Shown here: positions 23,213 to 29,955 of the stretch, piece by piece
Layout of the letters: every line of letters starts with the position of its first letter
Numbering within the stretch: position 1 is the first letter of the stretch
Origin: a virus
DNA length: 29,955 bases
IMG/VR virus record: IMGVR_UViG_3300047551_002806
Coordinates: 1 to 29,955 of that record
Strand: one strand, 5' to 3'
Position numbers and translations under genes: made by a program
Notes under the pieces: model-generated
Seen by the model: only the letters and a program-made list of their open reading frames with translations
The model's database searches: none
Told to the model about the DNA's origin: nothing

Positions 23213-23959
23213 GTGCCTCCATTCTCATTTATTATAGCTTTTAGATTTTCTCAAGATAGAATCATGAACCTAAGAAAAGTCCTTGAGTGGATGTCTGGTT
23301 TTCAAGGTGTTGAAATTATTGTAGTAGAACAAGATAGAAATACCAAAATCGACCATCTTAATCTTCCAGGAAAACATATTTTTATGTATAACGATGGACC
23401 ATTCATCAAATCATTAGCCTATAATGTAGGTCTTAAGCACTCGACCGGTCAAGTTGTAGTGTTTGGAGATGCTGATGTGATTATGAATCCAAATGAACTC
23501 ATTGAATCTCTTAACCAAACGCAGTTTTATGATGTAGTTAACCCATACGGATCAGTAGTTGATCTAGAAGAGTGGGAAAATAATTTAGATTTCAATCAAA
23601 TCTTAAGTATCAACCGGCCAGGTCGAGGTGAAAACGATCATCAAAAAGTTCCTTTCTGTGGTGGTATTACTATTTTTAGAAGACCTGCTATTGAAAGAAT
23701 CGCCGGTTGGCCGGAAGAATACATCGGTTGGGGAGCTGAAGATGACGCGCAAAGTATTAAAGTTTTTCGTCTTCTATCCCACCATCAAATGCCCTATCGC
23801 TCTTTTCATTTCTGGCACCACAGAGGTCAACCAGATATGGAACTTTATCAAAAAAATCTTCAACTTTTCAATCAATTTAAGATGATTGATGATAGAAACT
23901 TAGAAGCCTATATAAACGCCTCAAGACCTAAAATTGGTCTTTCTAATCGGTTGATTTAA
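23213..23959 (+). CDS. GT-A family glycosyltransferase
   Basis: 248 residues from a GTG start at 23213. GTG is chosen because the first strand of the fold (PFSFIIAFRF) lies before any ATG. The GT-A nucleotide-sugar motif is FGDAD (D86, D88). Downstream, FCGGITIFRRPAIERIAGW and YIGWGAEDDAQ match the GT7-like C-terminal acceptor and catalytic region; HFWHHRG is a probable metal or donor site. It should transfer a sugar from a nucleotide donor. Acceptor candidates are phage DNA, virion proteins or host surface glycans, which the sequence does not settle. It stands alone between minus-strand genes, with an A-rich leader (AAAAAGAAAAAATAACATAAA). Confidence 0.75.
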   Translation: MPPFSFIIAFRFSQDRIMNLRKVLEWMSGFQGVEIIVVEQDRNTKIDHLNLPGKHIFMYNDGPFIKSLAYNVGLKHSTGQVVVFGDADVIMNPNELIESLNQTQFYDVVNPYGSVVDLEEWENNLDFNQILSINRPGRGENDHQKVPFCGGITIFRRPAIERIAGWPEEYIGWGAEDDAQSIKVFRLLSHHQMPYRSFHFWHHRGQPDMELYQKNLQLFNQFKMIDDRNLEAYINASRPKIGLSNRLI

Positions 23960-23966
23960 TCTATTT

Positions 23967-24506
23967 TTAGCTCTGTATACGAACCCGGCCGTATTTAGAT
24001 AGAATGCTATAGAGATCTTTCCATTCTTTATCTAAATCTTCCACCACCATATCAACCCATACCTGTCCATCCAAGACTTGAACTTGGCTTCCTATTTGTA
24101 AATCTTCTCTTACCGACACAAGATGGTAAGTTTTTTCTCTAACAAACCTATAGGGCATATTTTGAATAATAAAATATAAGATTACCGGCTCGATATCATT
24201 CTGGTCAACTACTCTTGATATTTTTATAGTTTCATTTGACCGGGTAAGAATTGACGTTACCCCCATCATAGAAACTACACAGTGGCGAAGACCTGTTTTT
24301 TGTAAAAGATACAAAGCTTCAGATTTCAAGTTTACATCATCTAGGGTATAACAAAAAATAGCTTCACTCATAAGGGTATCATCTACTTTCGAGATATTAC
24401 GAATAAACCAGTTTCTTGAATAGAGTATAGATTCTATAATGGATTTCTGAGCGTGATCATAATCAAAAAAAATAATAAAGTCCGGCCTAGTGATTGAATC
24501 AAACAT
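23967..24506 (-). CDS. Hypothetical protein
   Basis: 179 residues, not recognised. The N-terminus (DFIIFFDYDHAQKSIIESIL) could be a Rossmann-like strand and helix. The C-terminal half has a short beta domain (YHLVSVREDLQIGSQVQVLD, VWVDMVVEDL). There is no signal peptide or membrane helix. It is separated from the upstream minus-strand gene by a promoter-like TATATATTA. Confidence 0.65.
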   Translation of the reverse strand: MFDSITRPDFIIFFDYDHAQKSIIESILYSRNWFIRNISKVDDTLMSEAIFCYTLDDVNLKSEALYLLQKTGLRHCVVSMMGVTSILTRSNETIKISRVVDQNDIEPVILYFIIQNMPYRFVREKTYHLVSVREDLQIGSQVQVLDGQVWVDMVVEDLDKEWKDLYSILSKYGRVRIQS

Positions 24507-24511
24507 GAGGG

Positions 24512-24519
24512 TATATATT
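24512..24519 (-). promoter_or_regulatory. AATATATA promoter element
   Basis: On the minus strand TTAATATATACCCTC leads directly to ATG 24506, giving this gene its own start within the minus-strand block. Confidence 0.45.
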
Positions 24520-24530
24520 AAAAAATGATT

Positions 24531-25700
24531 TTAGAAATCAAATTCTTTTTTTATTTCTAGAAGAAAAATATTCAATACAAAATCATACCGATCCTTTCTA
24601 CAAAAAATACTATCGTGAACGGTGAATAGTTTAATGTTTGGATCTCTTGCGTAAATCTTCTTAATAACTCGGTTGAAAATAAAATCCGATTCTAATTTTT
24701 GTAGCTGATGAGATACCCATCTATAATCACCTCGTTCTCTTTTGATAGTTTTAAGAAAATTGAATATAGTTGGAAAAAAACCACAAAATATTTTTGATAG
24801 AGAGTTTGGGTTATTTTGTCCGAATAAGATCTCAAATACAAGTTTTTTGACCTCTTTGATATTTTTATTTCCAAAAACTTTAGAAAGATGTTGATAGAAG
24901 TTTCCATCTCTTACTAAAGTTGAGAATAATTCGAGTTCTCCCTTCTCAACCTGTATATGACTATTGAGATGTATAAGTTTGAGTAAGAAAAGAGGCTGTG
25001 AGTTAGGTATATCAACTTCAGATATATCTCCATCTTCAATAGTAAGACAATTGTTTCTTAATTGCTTTGGAAGTATAGTAAATGGTGTGTGAAATCTACC
25101 ATAATCATCAAAATGAAAATATATCTGCTCTTGACGAATACAATCAACCGCGTAGTTATCTCTTTCGAGTTCCAGAGGTGAAGTGTGGTCTTTTGACAAG
25201 AGTTCAAGGCAAGCTAGTTCATCTTGTATTTTAACGCTATATAGATCAGATATTAATCTTTCTCTTATCGAAGAGCATATAGGTGAATTGTTTGACCTTA
25301 AATTGAAATCTATCCAGTTTTTTCTTTTCTTTAGCAAGATTTCATCTCCGTTTAGGTATCTAACTATATTACTACTAACTATAGAGTTTGATAGTTGATA
25401 TTGTCTTGAGCGCCTACCCTTCTGATGATTTTTATAAACTATAATAATTCCAGTTTCAATGAGATAATCCATATAGTAGTTATACCACTTTCCGTAAATA
25501 GATCTTAAAATAGAGGAGTGTAATCTAAACTCGTTTTCTTTTGTAAAAAAATACTTTGTAAGCAGTGATGATACTAAATGTATCAAAAAGTCACGTTTTA
25601 GATCTTGTTCACGGAATTTTATAATCTTACTACCTAAAAATCTATCTAAGTAAGTGGGATAATAATTAAGTATATAATCAGAACTATTTTTAACATTCAT
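24531..25700 (-). CDS. Family-A-like single-subunit polymerase (small, exonuclease-free)
   Basis: 389 residues from the ATG at 25700. A TTG at 25736 overlapping the upstream stop (TTGA) would give 401; numbering below uses the long form. Four polymerase signatures occur in the right order. YGRFHTPFTILPKQLRN (211-228) resembles the family A TGR...NLQNIPxR segment. EVDIPNSQP (D242, S246, Q247) fits motif A. VKKLVFEILFG fits motif B K-x3-F-x3-(Y/F)-G (K297, F301, F305, G306). FTVHDSI (H374, D375) fits motif C. A QLQKLESDFIF helix precedes motif C, as in PolA proteins. The first 200 residues look helical and may bind DNA. No 3'-5' exonuclease is present. DNA versus RNA polymerase cannot be decided from the motifs. 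Confidence 0.55.
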   Translation of the reverse strand: MNVKNSSDYILNYYPTYLDRFLGSKIIKFREQDLKRDFLIHLVSSLLTKYFFTKENEFRLHSSILRSIYGKWYNYYMDYLIETGIIIVYKNHQKGRRSRQYQLSNSIVSSNIVRYLNGDEILLKKRKNWIDFNLRSNNSPICSSIRERLISDLYSVKIQDELACLELLSKDHTSPLELERDNYAVDCIRQEQIYFHFDDYGRFHTPFTILPKQLRNNCLTIEDGDISEVDIPNSQPLFLLKLIHLNSHIQVEKGELELFSTLVRDGNFYQHLSKVFGNKNIKEVKKLVFEILFGQNNPNSLSKIFCGFFPTIFNFLKTIKRERGDYRWVSHQLQKLESDFIFNRVIKKIYARDPNIKLFTVHDSIFCRKDRYDFVLNIFLLEIKKEFDF

Positions 25701-25732
25701 ACCCAATAAGTATGATATTATAGGGTAAAAGT

Positions 25733-27049
25733 TCAAGGTTTTTTTTCTGAAAAATCAAATCCTTTTACAGATTTATCTTTTTTAGATTTCTCATCAGCGC
25801 CCTTTTCAAACTCTTTGTAAACATCTGGGTAAACTTGACCTTGAGAATCGGTATCGTATTTTATATCAAAATAATCACTGAAATCCAAAAGACCTTTCTT
25901 TGTGAGTTCTAGTTCTGATTTTTTATTAAGGTATTCATCTACACGAGCCTCTATGGTATCTACAAAACTATTAAAAAGATTTAAGGTATTGTTATTGAAA
26001 ACACCAATCGGTTTTTTCTTTTTTCTATTGAAAGAGCCAAGTACAACCTTAAAGATATATTCTATTTTTGGATCTTGTGAGATAATATTTTTAGTAGCGA
26101 GATCAGATATAAGCTCACGGTTTATTTTAAATTTATCTTTATTAAAAAAGTGTGGTATAGTAAACTCAAAATCCATAACATCTCTTTTTACTTCGGTCAT
26201 ATAAACATTGAAAAGCTTACAGATTAAGCTAATATAGGCCTCTTCACGATTTTGAGCGTCAATCTTAATACGCTTGAGATCTACAGATTGACAAAAACTA
26301 AGAAAATTGATTAGGATAAGAGTATAGATTTCAACGAACTCGGTAGATCCGTTATCAGATATTTTTTTGTAAAGAGGATTCAAGATAGCAAACGTTGTTT
26401 GTGAGTCAGGTGTTCTAATAATCAATTTTTCTAGATTATTTTGAAACTCATCTTCCATTAAAAAAGAGTTCTGTGTGTTTGGATTAAGTATTTTGTAAAA
26501 GAAAAAAGCAAAAGATTTTTCACCAAATACATATTCTAGATCATTTTCAGAGGTATTCAGAAAATATTTTATAGCTTCTTTTGTTTTTTGAGAAAGCCTA
26601 CCCTTGAAAATAATAGGTAGGGAATCAACATCAAATAATCTTGAATATTCATCAAGCTCTTCGATAGTATAGTTATAGTCACGACCTTTAATAATAGAGG
26701 TAAGAACTAATCCATTCTTGGGAGTTCTAGTGTAGGAGATATTAGCAGGTTGGTTATCAGAGAAATACTCAAAAACATACCACCATTTTTTATTGAGTAA
26801 TGATTTTACTCTTTTATCAAGTGAGTTGAAGTAGTCAAAAGCTGCGTTATAATAATTTTGCATAGCTAAATCTACTAGATTTATTGGTTCTGATGATAAA
26901 GATTTTGGCTTTATTGTGAATTTTTCACCATCCCATCCAACTAATATTTTTGATCCTTGAACATCTTCAAATATCATAAGATCAGAATCCAAGATCTTAT
27001 CGATTTGGTCTGTATCACTAATTGTGTTCAAGTTTACTAATTTTGACAT
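25733..27049 (-). CDS. Uncharacterised protein with ligase-like motifs
   Basis: 438 residues. Some segments resemble nucleotidyltransferase-fold ligases: VGWDGEKFTIKPKS where motif I (KxDG) would be, WWYVFEYFSDN like motif III, LEKLIIRTPDS like motif IV, and AILNPLYKK like motif V. The position of the nucleophilic Lys in motif I is Gly, so classical adenylation is doubtful. The C-terminal 200 residues are helical and end in a lysine-rich, probably disordered tail. The gene starts after a rare good Shine-Dalgarno sequence (AAAGGAG, 4 bases before ATG), and its stop overlaps a TTG of the polymerase-like gene, suggesting coupled expression. The ligase reading is tentative. Confidence 0.5.
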   Translation of the reverse strand: MSKLVNLNTISDTDQIDKILDSDLMIFEDVQGSKILVGWDGEKFTIKPKSLSSEPINLVDLAMQNYYNAAFDYFNSLDKRVKSLLNKKWWYVFEYFSDNQPANISYTRTPKNGLVLTSIIKGRDYNYTIEELDEYSRLFDVDSLPIIFKGRLSQKTKEAIKYFLNTSENDLEYVFGEKSFAFFFYKILNPNTQNSFLMEDEFQNNLEKLIIRTPDSQTTFAILNPLYKKISDNGSTEFVEIYTLILINFLSFCQSVDLKRIKIDAQNREEAYISLICKLFNVYMTEVKRDVMDFEFTIPHFFNKDKFKINRELISDLATKNIISQDPKIEYIFKVVLGSFNRKKKKPIGVFNNNTLNLFNSFVDTIEARVDEYLNKKSELELTKKGLLDFSDYFDIKYDTDSQGQVYPDVYKEFEKGADEKSKKDKSVKGFDFSEKKP

Positions 27050-27053
27050 TTTA

Positions 27054-27060
27054 CTCCTTT
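27054..27060 (-). promoter_or_regulatory. Shine-Dalgarno sequence, unusual for this genome
   Basis: Minus-strand AAAGGAG lies 4 bases before ATG 27049. The other leaders in the window mostly have A-rich tracts with no such match. Confidence 0.65.
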
Positions 27061-27063
27061 AAA

Positions 27064-27082
27064 TTTTATATATATATTAAAA
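27064..27082. promoter_or_regulatory. Shared TATATATATA element between divergent genes
   Basis: TTTTATATATATATTAAAA lies between the ligase-like gene (minus, start 27049) and the 27095 gene (plus), 12 to 15 bases from each start. Confidence 0.5.
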
Positions 27083-27094
27083 ACCGATTGTTTA

Positions 27095-27427
27095 ATGAAG
27101 AAATTTACAAATCTATCTCAAGACCTAGAAAATAAAGAACTAGACCTTACTACCGATAAAATTACAGAGCCAGTAGAAATAGAATCTATTGTTGATATTT
27201 TCGTAGAACCTGATAGTGGTATCGCTTCAGGTCTAGATGAAAATCTAATAGCACTTAATACCGATCTAGCCAATAAAGAAGTAAAAAGAGGTGATGTTGT
27301 TTATATTACCGCCTTTATTCGTAGAGAAGGTCAATCTATGACTTCACCTTCAACCCAATCGGTTCTAAAACTACGTGTTATTGATATTTATCAAGGCCTA
27401 TCTCAATTAAATAGACTTTTACATTGA
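27095..27427 (+). CDS. Hypothetical protein, 3' end altered by IS insertion
   Basis: 110 residues, not recognised. An acidic N-terminal half (LENKELDLTTDKITEPVEIE) is followed by a probable beta domain (RGDVVYITAFIRREG, VLKLRVIDIYQG). The last residues and stop (LLH, then TGA) run into the left end of the tnpB element. If the element is removed between TTAC and TCAA, the frame would continue as LLQIIYTL and stop, so only the last residues seem to be changed. No role can be assigned. Confidence 0.65.
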   Translation: MKKFTNLSQDLENKELDLTTDKITEPVEIESIVDIFVEPDSGIASGLDENLIALNTDLANKEVKRGDVVYITAFIRREGQSMTSPSTQSVLKLRVIDIYQGLSQLNRLLH

Positions 27428-27440
27428 CGGTCAAAGAAAA

Positions 27441-27463
27441 CACAGAAGTCTTTAGCTTCTGTG
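27441..27463 (+). repeat. Left-end hairpin of IS605-type element
   Basis: CACAGAAG and CTTCTGTG form an 8-bp stem around loop TCTTTAG. Loop and inner stem pair match the right-end hairpin. A second inverted pair (AACTTTTT 27477-27484, AAAAAGTT 27498-27505) lies further in. Confidence 0.8.
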
Positions 27464-27523
27464 ATGAATTTGACTTAACTTTTTATAAAAAACAACCAAA
27501 AAGTTTGTGGAAAAATACACTTT

Positions 27524-27537
27524 TTAATATATAAATT
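27524..27537 (+). promoter_or_regulatory. AATATATAAATT element before tnpB
   Basis: TTAATATATAAATT abuts the tnpB ATG. It resembles the phage TATATA elements although it lies inside the mobile element. Confidence 0.35.
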
Positions 27538-28692
27538 ATGTTAAAATCCCTTAAATATAGAATATATCCAACTGACGATCAAATAGTTAAACTATCAAAT
27601 ATCTTTGGTCAGGTTAGGTTTGTCTATAATTTAGGATTAGAAACAAAGATAAATGCTTGGAAATCACACAGAAAATCTATATCAGCTTTCGATCTAAATA
27701 ACCAAATTAAAGACCTCAAAGACCATATCGACTGGATTGACGCACCGAGTCAATCACTACAAATGGCAATGAAAAATCTAGATAGTGCTTATAGTGGATT
27801 CTTCAAAGGTGGTGGTTTTCCAAAGTTTAAGAATAAATATAGTAAACAGAGTTTCCAATTACCTCAAGGTGTTCACTTTAAGGATGGTAAAGTATTCATA
27901 CCTAAACTTAAATTAGTAGATATAGATATACATAGAGAATTTAAAGGAACTATAAAGAGTTCAACTATTTCTAAATCAACAACTAATAAATATTACATTT
28001 CAATTCTAGTAGATACACATGAGCCCAAACCAGAAAAGAAACCAATTAAATTATACACTAGTGTTGGAGTGGATCTAGGAATTAAAGATTTTGCTATAAC
28101 ATCGGATGGTAAGAAGTTCAAGAACCAAGACTTCTTAAAATCCGAATTAAATAGGTTAAGGATTGAGCAGCGATCCTTAGCTAGAAAACAAAAAGGATCA
28201 AATCACTACAACAACCAAAAACTTAAAGTATCATTAATTCATGAGCATATCCGAAACAAGAGGGAGGATTATCTACATAAAGTATCTAAATATCTAGTGG
28301 ATAATTATGATACAATATGTATTGAAGATCTTGGAACTTCTAATATGATGAAGAATGGTAAATTATCAAGAGCTATTCAAGACATGGGTTGGTCCAAACT
28401 CAAGTCTATGTTGGAGTACAAATCTGATTGGTATGGTAAAAACCTTCAAGTAATTGGAAGATTTGAACCATCTAGTAAAACTTGTAATTCTTGTGGTGCG
28501 AAGAATAGGGACCTGAAATTATCAGATCGTGAATGGGTATGTAAGGATTGCGGTGAAATACATGATCGCGACATAAATGCTGCCACAAATATAAAAAATT
28601 TCGGGTTGAGGAACCAACCCAGCGTCACTCAACGTAAATCATTGGATTATGCGTGTGCCGTAGAAACACAAAAGTCTTTAGCTTTTGTGTAG
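27538..28692 (+). CDS. tnpB: TnpB RNA-guided nuclease (IS200/IS605 family)
   Basis: 384 residues, full length for TnpB. The N-terminal domain begins LKSLKYRIYPTDDQ and includes QVRFVYNLGLE. The RuvC-like nuclease residues are all present: D179 in VGVDLGIKDFA, E263 in CIEDLGTSNM, and D345 in HDRDINAATNI. A four-cysteine zinc finger (C316, C319, C335, C338) sits between the last two. TnpB proteins cut DNA next to a short target-adjacent motif, guided by an omega RNA from the element's right end, which helps keep the element in the genome. The final codons (QKSLAFV and stop) are encoded by the right-end hairpin. The gene appears intact. No tnpA accompanies it. Confidence 0.92.
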   Translation: MLKSLKYRIYPTDDQIVKLSNIFGQVRFVYNLGLETKINAWKSHRKSISAFDLNNQIKDLKDHIDWIDAPSQSLQMAMKNLDSAYSGFFKGGGFPKFKNKYSKQSFQLPQGVHFKDGKVFIPKLKLVDIDIHREFKGTIKSSTISKSTTNKYYISILVDTHEPKPEKKPIKLYTSVGVDLGIKDFAITSDGKKFKNQDFLKSELNRLRIEQRSLARKQKGSNHYNNQKLKVSLIHEHIRNKREDYLHKVSKYLVDNYDTICIEDLGTSNMMKNGKLSRAIQDMGWSKLKSMLEYKSDWYGKNLQVIGRFEPSSKTCNSCGAKNRDLKLSDREWVCKDCGEIHDRDINAATNIKNFGLRNQPSVTQRKSLDYACAVETQKSLAFV

Positions 28693-28706
28693 TTCATAAC
28701 TTTCAA
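28590..28706 (+). ncRNA. Candidate omega RNA (tnpB 3' end and right end)
   Basis: Known omega RNAs overlap the 3' end of tnpB and end at the element's right tip, with the guide lying just outside. Here GGGTTG (28603-28608) pairs with CAACCC (28615-28620), GTTGAG (28605-28610) could alternatively pair with CTCAAC (28628-28633), and the terminal hairpin lies at 28666-28690. Boundaries and function are inferred; the guide would start at about 28707. Confidence 0.4.
28666..28690 (+). repeat. Right-end hairpin of IS605-type element
   Basis: ACACAAAAG and CTTTTGTGT form a 9-bp stem around loop TCTTTAG, overlapping the tnpB stop codon. It mirrors the left-end hairpin. Confidence 0.8.
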
Positions 28707-28710
28707 AAAT

Positions 28711-28720
28711 AATATATACA
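28711..28720 (+). promoter_or_regulatory. AATATATA promoter element of second peptidase gene
   Basis: AATATATACA lies 28 bases before ATG 28749 and just outside the mobile element. The leader is CAAAAATAAAAAAAAACC. Confidence 0.5.
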
Positions 28721-28748
28721 CTATAATAATCAAAAATAAAAAAAAACC

Positions 28749-29955
28749 ATGCAAAAAGAAAAACAGAAAATAGAAATGTTGGAAGGTGGAGAATCCGGAC
28801 CACTAATCGGTTTCGCAGACCAAATGTGGGTGATGCTCGGTGATCTATCGGATTTATCATATGATAAACTCAAAGTAAGTGATAAAACATCAAAAACTAT
28901 AGAAGATGTAGTTCTTGTATGTGAGTTTTTATTTGATCTACACCAAAACGATAAGTATGAGAATAAGATAAACCTCAAAACACTAGACTGCTCTAGTTCA
29001 GCGGACTTTTTTGATGCTATTATCGGAGAAAAGAGTGGTGTTATTGGTGTTAGTGCTCTTCTTAAATATTTCATGACTAAAAATGAGGAGATATCTACAA
29101 AATACACCAAAAAACAAATAGATTCTCTTATTCAGAATTTTTTGATCTATTATAACCGTTGGATCCAAAAGAAACCTCTACTTCCTAGCGTAAGTAAATC
29201 TACCACCACAACTAAACCATCTACTTCTAAAGGAGCACGTGATGATGATTATGATTATTATGATGGTATATATGGTGGTGAGTTTAGCACTGGAAATTGG
29301 GCCTCAAAACAATCCGGTAAAACTTACGGAACCGGCACAACCTACGGAGGTGGATACGGATACGGTGCTAAAAACTACTATGTAGCAAAAGGAGATCCCG
29401 TAAAAGTTCGTCCATTCTCTTATGATCCAAAAGATGTTCGTTCTACTTTCTTATCTCTTACAACCGAGACCTATCCACACGGACACGAAGAAGAAGTTAT
29501 GAAATACTTACCTGTTCCTGGTCTTCAAAAAGACCCATGGGGTAACTACTATCTAGTAATCGGAAGCTCTGACAACATGTTTACTTGTCACACCGATACA
29601 GCATCAAGAACTAAAGGTCCAGTTAGAGTTCTTTCTTACACAGAAAACAATGATGAGATTTTTGTTACTGATGGAACATCCATTTTAGGAGCCGACGACA
29701 AAGCAGGAGTAACTATACTTCTTTATATGATAGCTAATAGAATACCCGGTGTGTATTACTTCTTTATTGGTGAGGAGCGTGGGGCTATTGGTTCTAGTAA
29801 AGTAGCTGAAAATTTTGATACTATACCTCATCTTAGAGGTATGAAAAAATGTATTTCTTTTGATAGAAGAAATTATTTCTCAGTAATCACTTCTCAACTT
29901 TCTCAAACTTGCTGCTCAAACGCCTTTGCTCAAAGCCTATGTGATGAACTTAACT
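28749..29955 (+). CDS. Zinc peptidase of M20/M28 type, second copy (3' partial)
   Basis: 402 codons are visible and the frame is open at the window end. The first 165 residues are a helical domain with no recognised family, followed by a Ser/Thr and Tyr/Gly-rich linker (YGGGYGYGAKNYY). From about residue 245 the protein follows the gene at 22004-23113 closely: TYPHGHEEEV, FTCHTDTAS, ILGADDKAGVTILL, YYFFIGEERGAIGS and SFDRRN, giving the metal ligands H-x-D, D, E-E and D. The final His ligand would lie beyond the window. The two copies differ in accessory parts: this one has an N-terminal extension, the other a C-terminal acidic domain. Both lack signal peptides. It has its own promoter element. 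Confidence 0.8.
   Translation, partial: MQKEKQKIEMLEGGESGPLIGFADQMWVMLGDLSDLSYDKLKVSDKTSKTIEDVVLVCEFLFDLHQNDKYENKINLKTLDCSSSADFFDAIIGEKSGVIGVSALLKYFMTKNEEISTKYTKKQIDSLIQNFLIYYNRWIQKKPLLPSVSKSTTTTKPSTSKGARDDDYDYYDGIYGGEFSTGNWASKQSGKTYGTGTTYGGGYGYGAKNYYVAKGDPVKVRPFSYDPKDVRSTFLSLTTETYPHGHEEEVMKYLPVPGLQKDPWGNYYLVIGSSDNMFTCHTDTASRTKGPVRVLSYTENNDEIFVTDGTSILGADDKAGVTILLYMIANRIPGVYYFFIGEERGAIGSSKVAENFDTIPHLRGMKKCISFDRRNYFSVITSQLSQTCCSNAFAQSLCDELN

Larger units (their letters stand above)
27423..28706 (+). mobile_element. IS200/IS605-type element carrying only tnpB
   Basis: A complete tnpB gene is bracketed by two hairpins with the same loop TCTTTAG, as expected of the subterminal structures recognised by Y1 transposases. 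The proposed ends follow the IS608 rule: target TTAC at 27419-27422, 18 bases before the left hairpin, and right end TCAA at 28703-28706, 12 bases after the right hairpin. There is no target duplication, as normal for this family. No tnpA is present, so movement would need a transposase from elsewhere. Exact ends are inferred; the element itself is well supported. Confidence 0.7.

Noticed and set aside
24692-26204. Short frames within the polymerase-like and ligase-like genes
   Set aside because: They are shadows of two long, motif-bearing frames and have no independent leaders.
27064-27082. AT-rich TATATATATATT tract as a replication origin
   Set aside because: No iterons or replication-protein gene beside it, and the same tract recurs at many gene starts, which fits a promoter better.
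27423-28706. Complete IS605 with tnpA
   Set aside because: No Y1 transposase frame is present on either strand inside or next to the hairpins.
28730-29110. Minus-strand 126-codon frame
   Set aside because: It lies antisense to the second peptidase gene, whose motifs are clear, and has no promoter or homology pattern.

Overview
The window looks like a piece of a large T4-like (contractile-tailed) phage genome whose host is a member of the Bacteroidetes, probably a flavobacterium-like one. The phage assignment rests on a run of T4-type morphogenesis genes: tail sheath (7375-11112), prohead protease fused to a scaffold (12987-15113), major capsid protein (15188-16855), a head-completion-type nuclease (18451-18957, minus) and the portal (19711-21426). 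A GH19-type endolysin lies at 6461-7315. The host assignment rests on a type IX secretion (T9SS) C-terminal sorting domain at 3-653, A-rich leaders with almost no Shine-Dalgarno sequences, and one TAnnTTTG-type host promoter. The DNA is AT-rich and very densely coding. No stretch longer than about 300 bases lacks a gene, and I saw no tRNA or CRISPR array.

Region 1 (1-6421) is an accessory island of exported proteins. It holds a cohesin-like domain protein with a T9SS sorting tail (5' end outside the window), a small one-pass membrane protein, a CsgG-like lipoprotein, a Gly/Ser-linker protein with a beta-rich C-terminus, and two paralogous secreted proteins. Each of these two ends in a dockerin-like module and carries a different inserted domain (PA14 in one, a WISF-type beta domain in the other). 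The first five genes are nearly contiguous or overlap by 4-11 bases. I read the set as a possible phage-encoded surface assembly built on cohesin-dockerin pairing; this is the most novel part of the window.

Region 2 (6461-21779) holds lysis and morphogenesis genes. They are interleaved with two full-length Vsr-like (EDxHD/PD-(D/E)XK type) homing-endonuclease genes, after the sheath and after the capsid gene, and a short remnant of a similar gene after the portal. Clear hairpin-T terminators follow the sheath, the first endonuclease and the capsid gene. The gene order differs from T4: the portal lies downstream of the capsid gene and no tail-tube gene adjoins the sheath.

Region 3 (21832-27427) is non-structural. 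It has a zinc peptidase of the M20/M28 type, a GT-A glycosyltransferase, an unknown protein, a 390-401-residue protein carrying motifs A, B and C of family-A-like single-subunit polymerases, and a gene just upstream of that one with ligase-like motifs but no obvious nucleophilic lysine.

Region 4 (27423-29955) contains a tnpB-only IS200/IS605-type element with matching left and right subterminal hairpins. It is followed by a second copy of the M20/M28-type peptidase that runs off the window.

Almost every transcription unit is preceded by TATATATA or AATATATA close to the start codon. Since this element is nearly palindromic, four divergent gene pairs appear to share one copy. It resembles the T4 late promoter box (TATAAATA). 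Many leaders then read like AAAAAATAAAAAACT before ATG.
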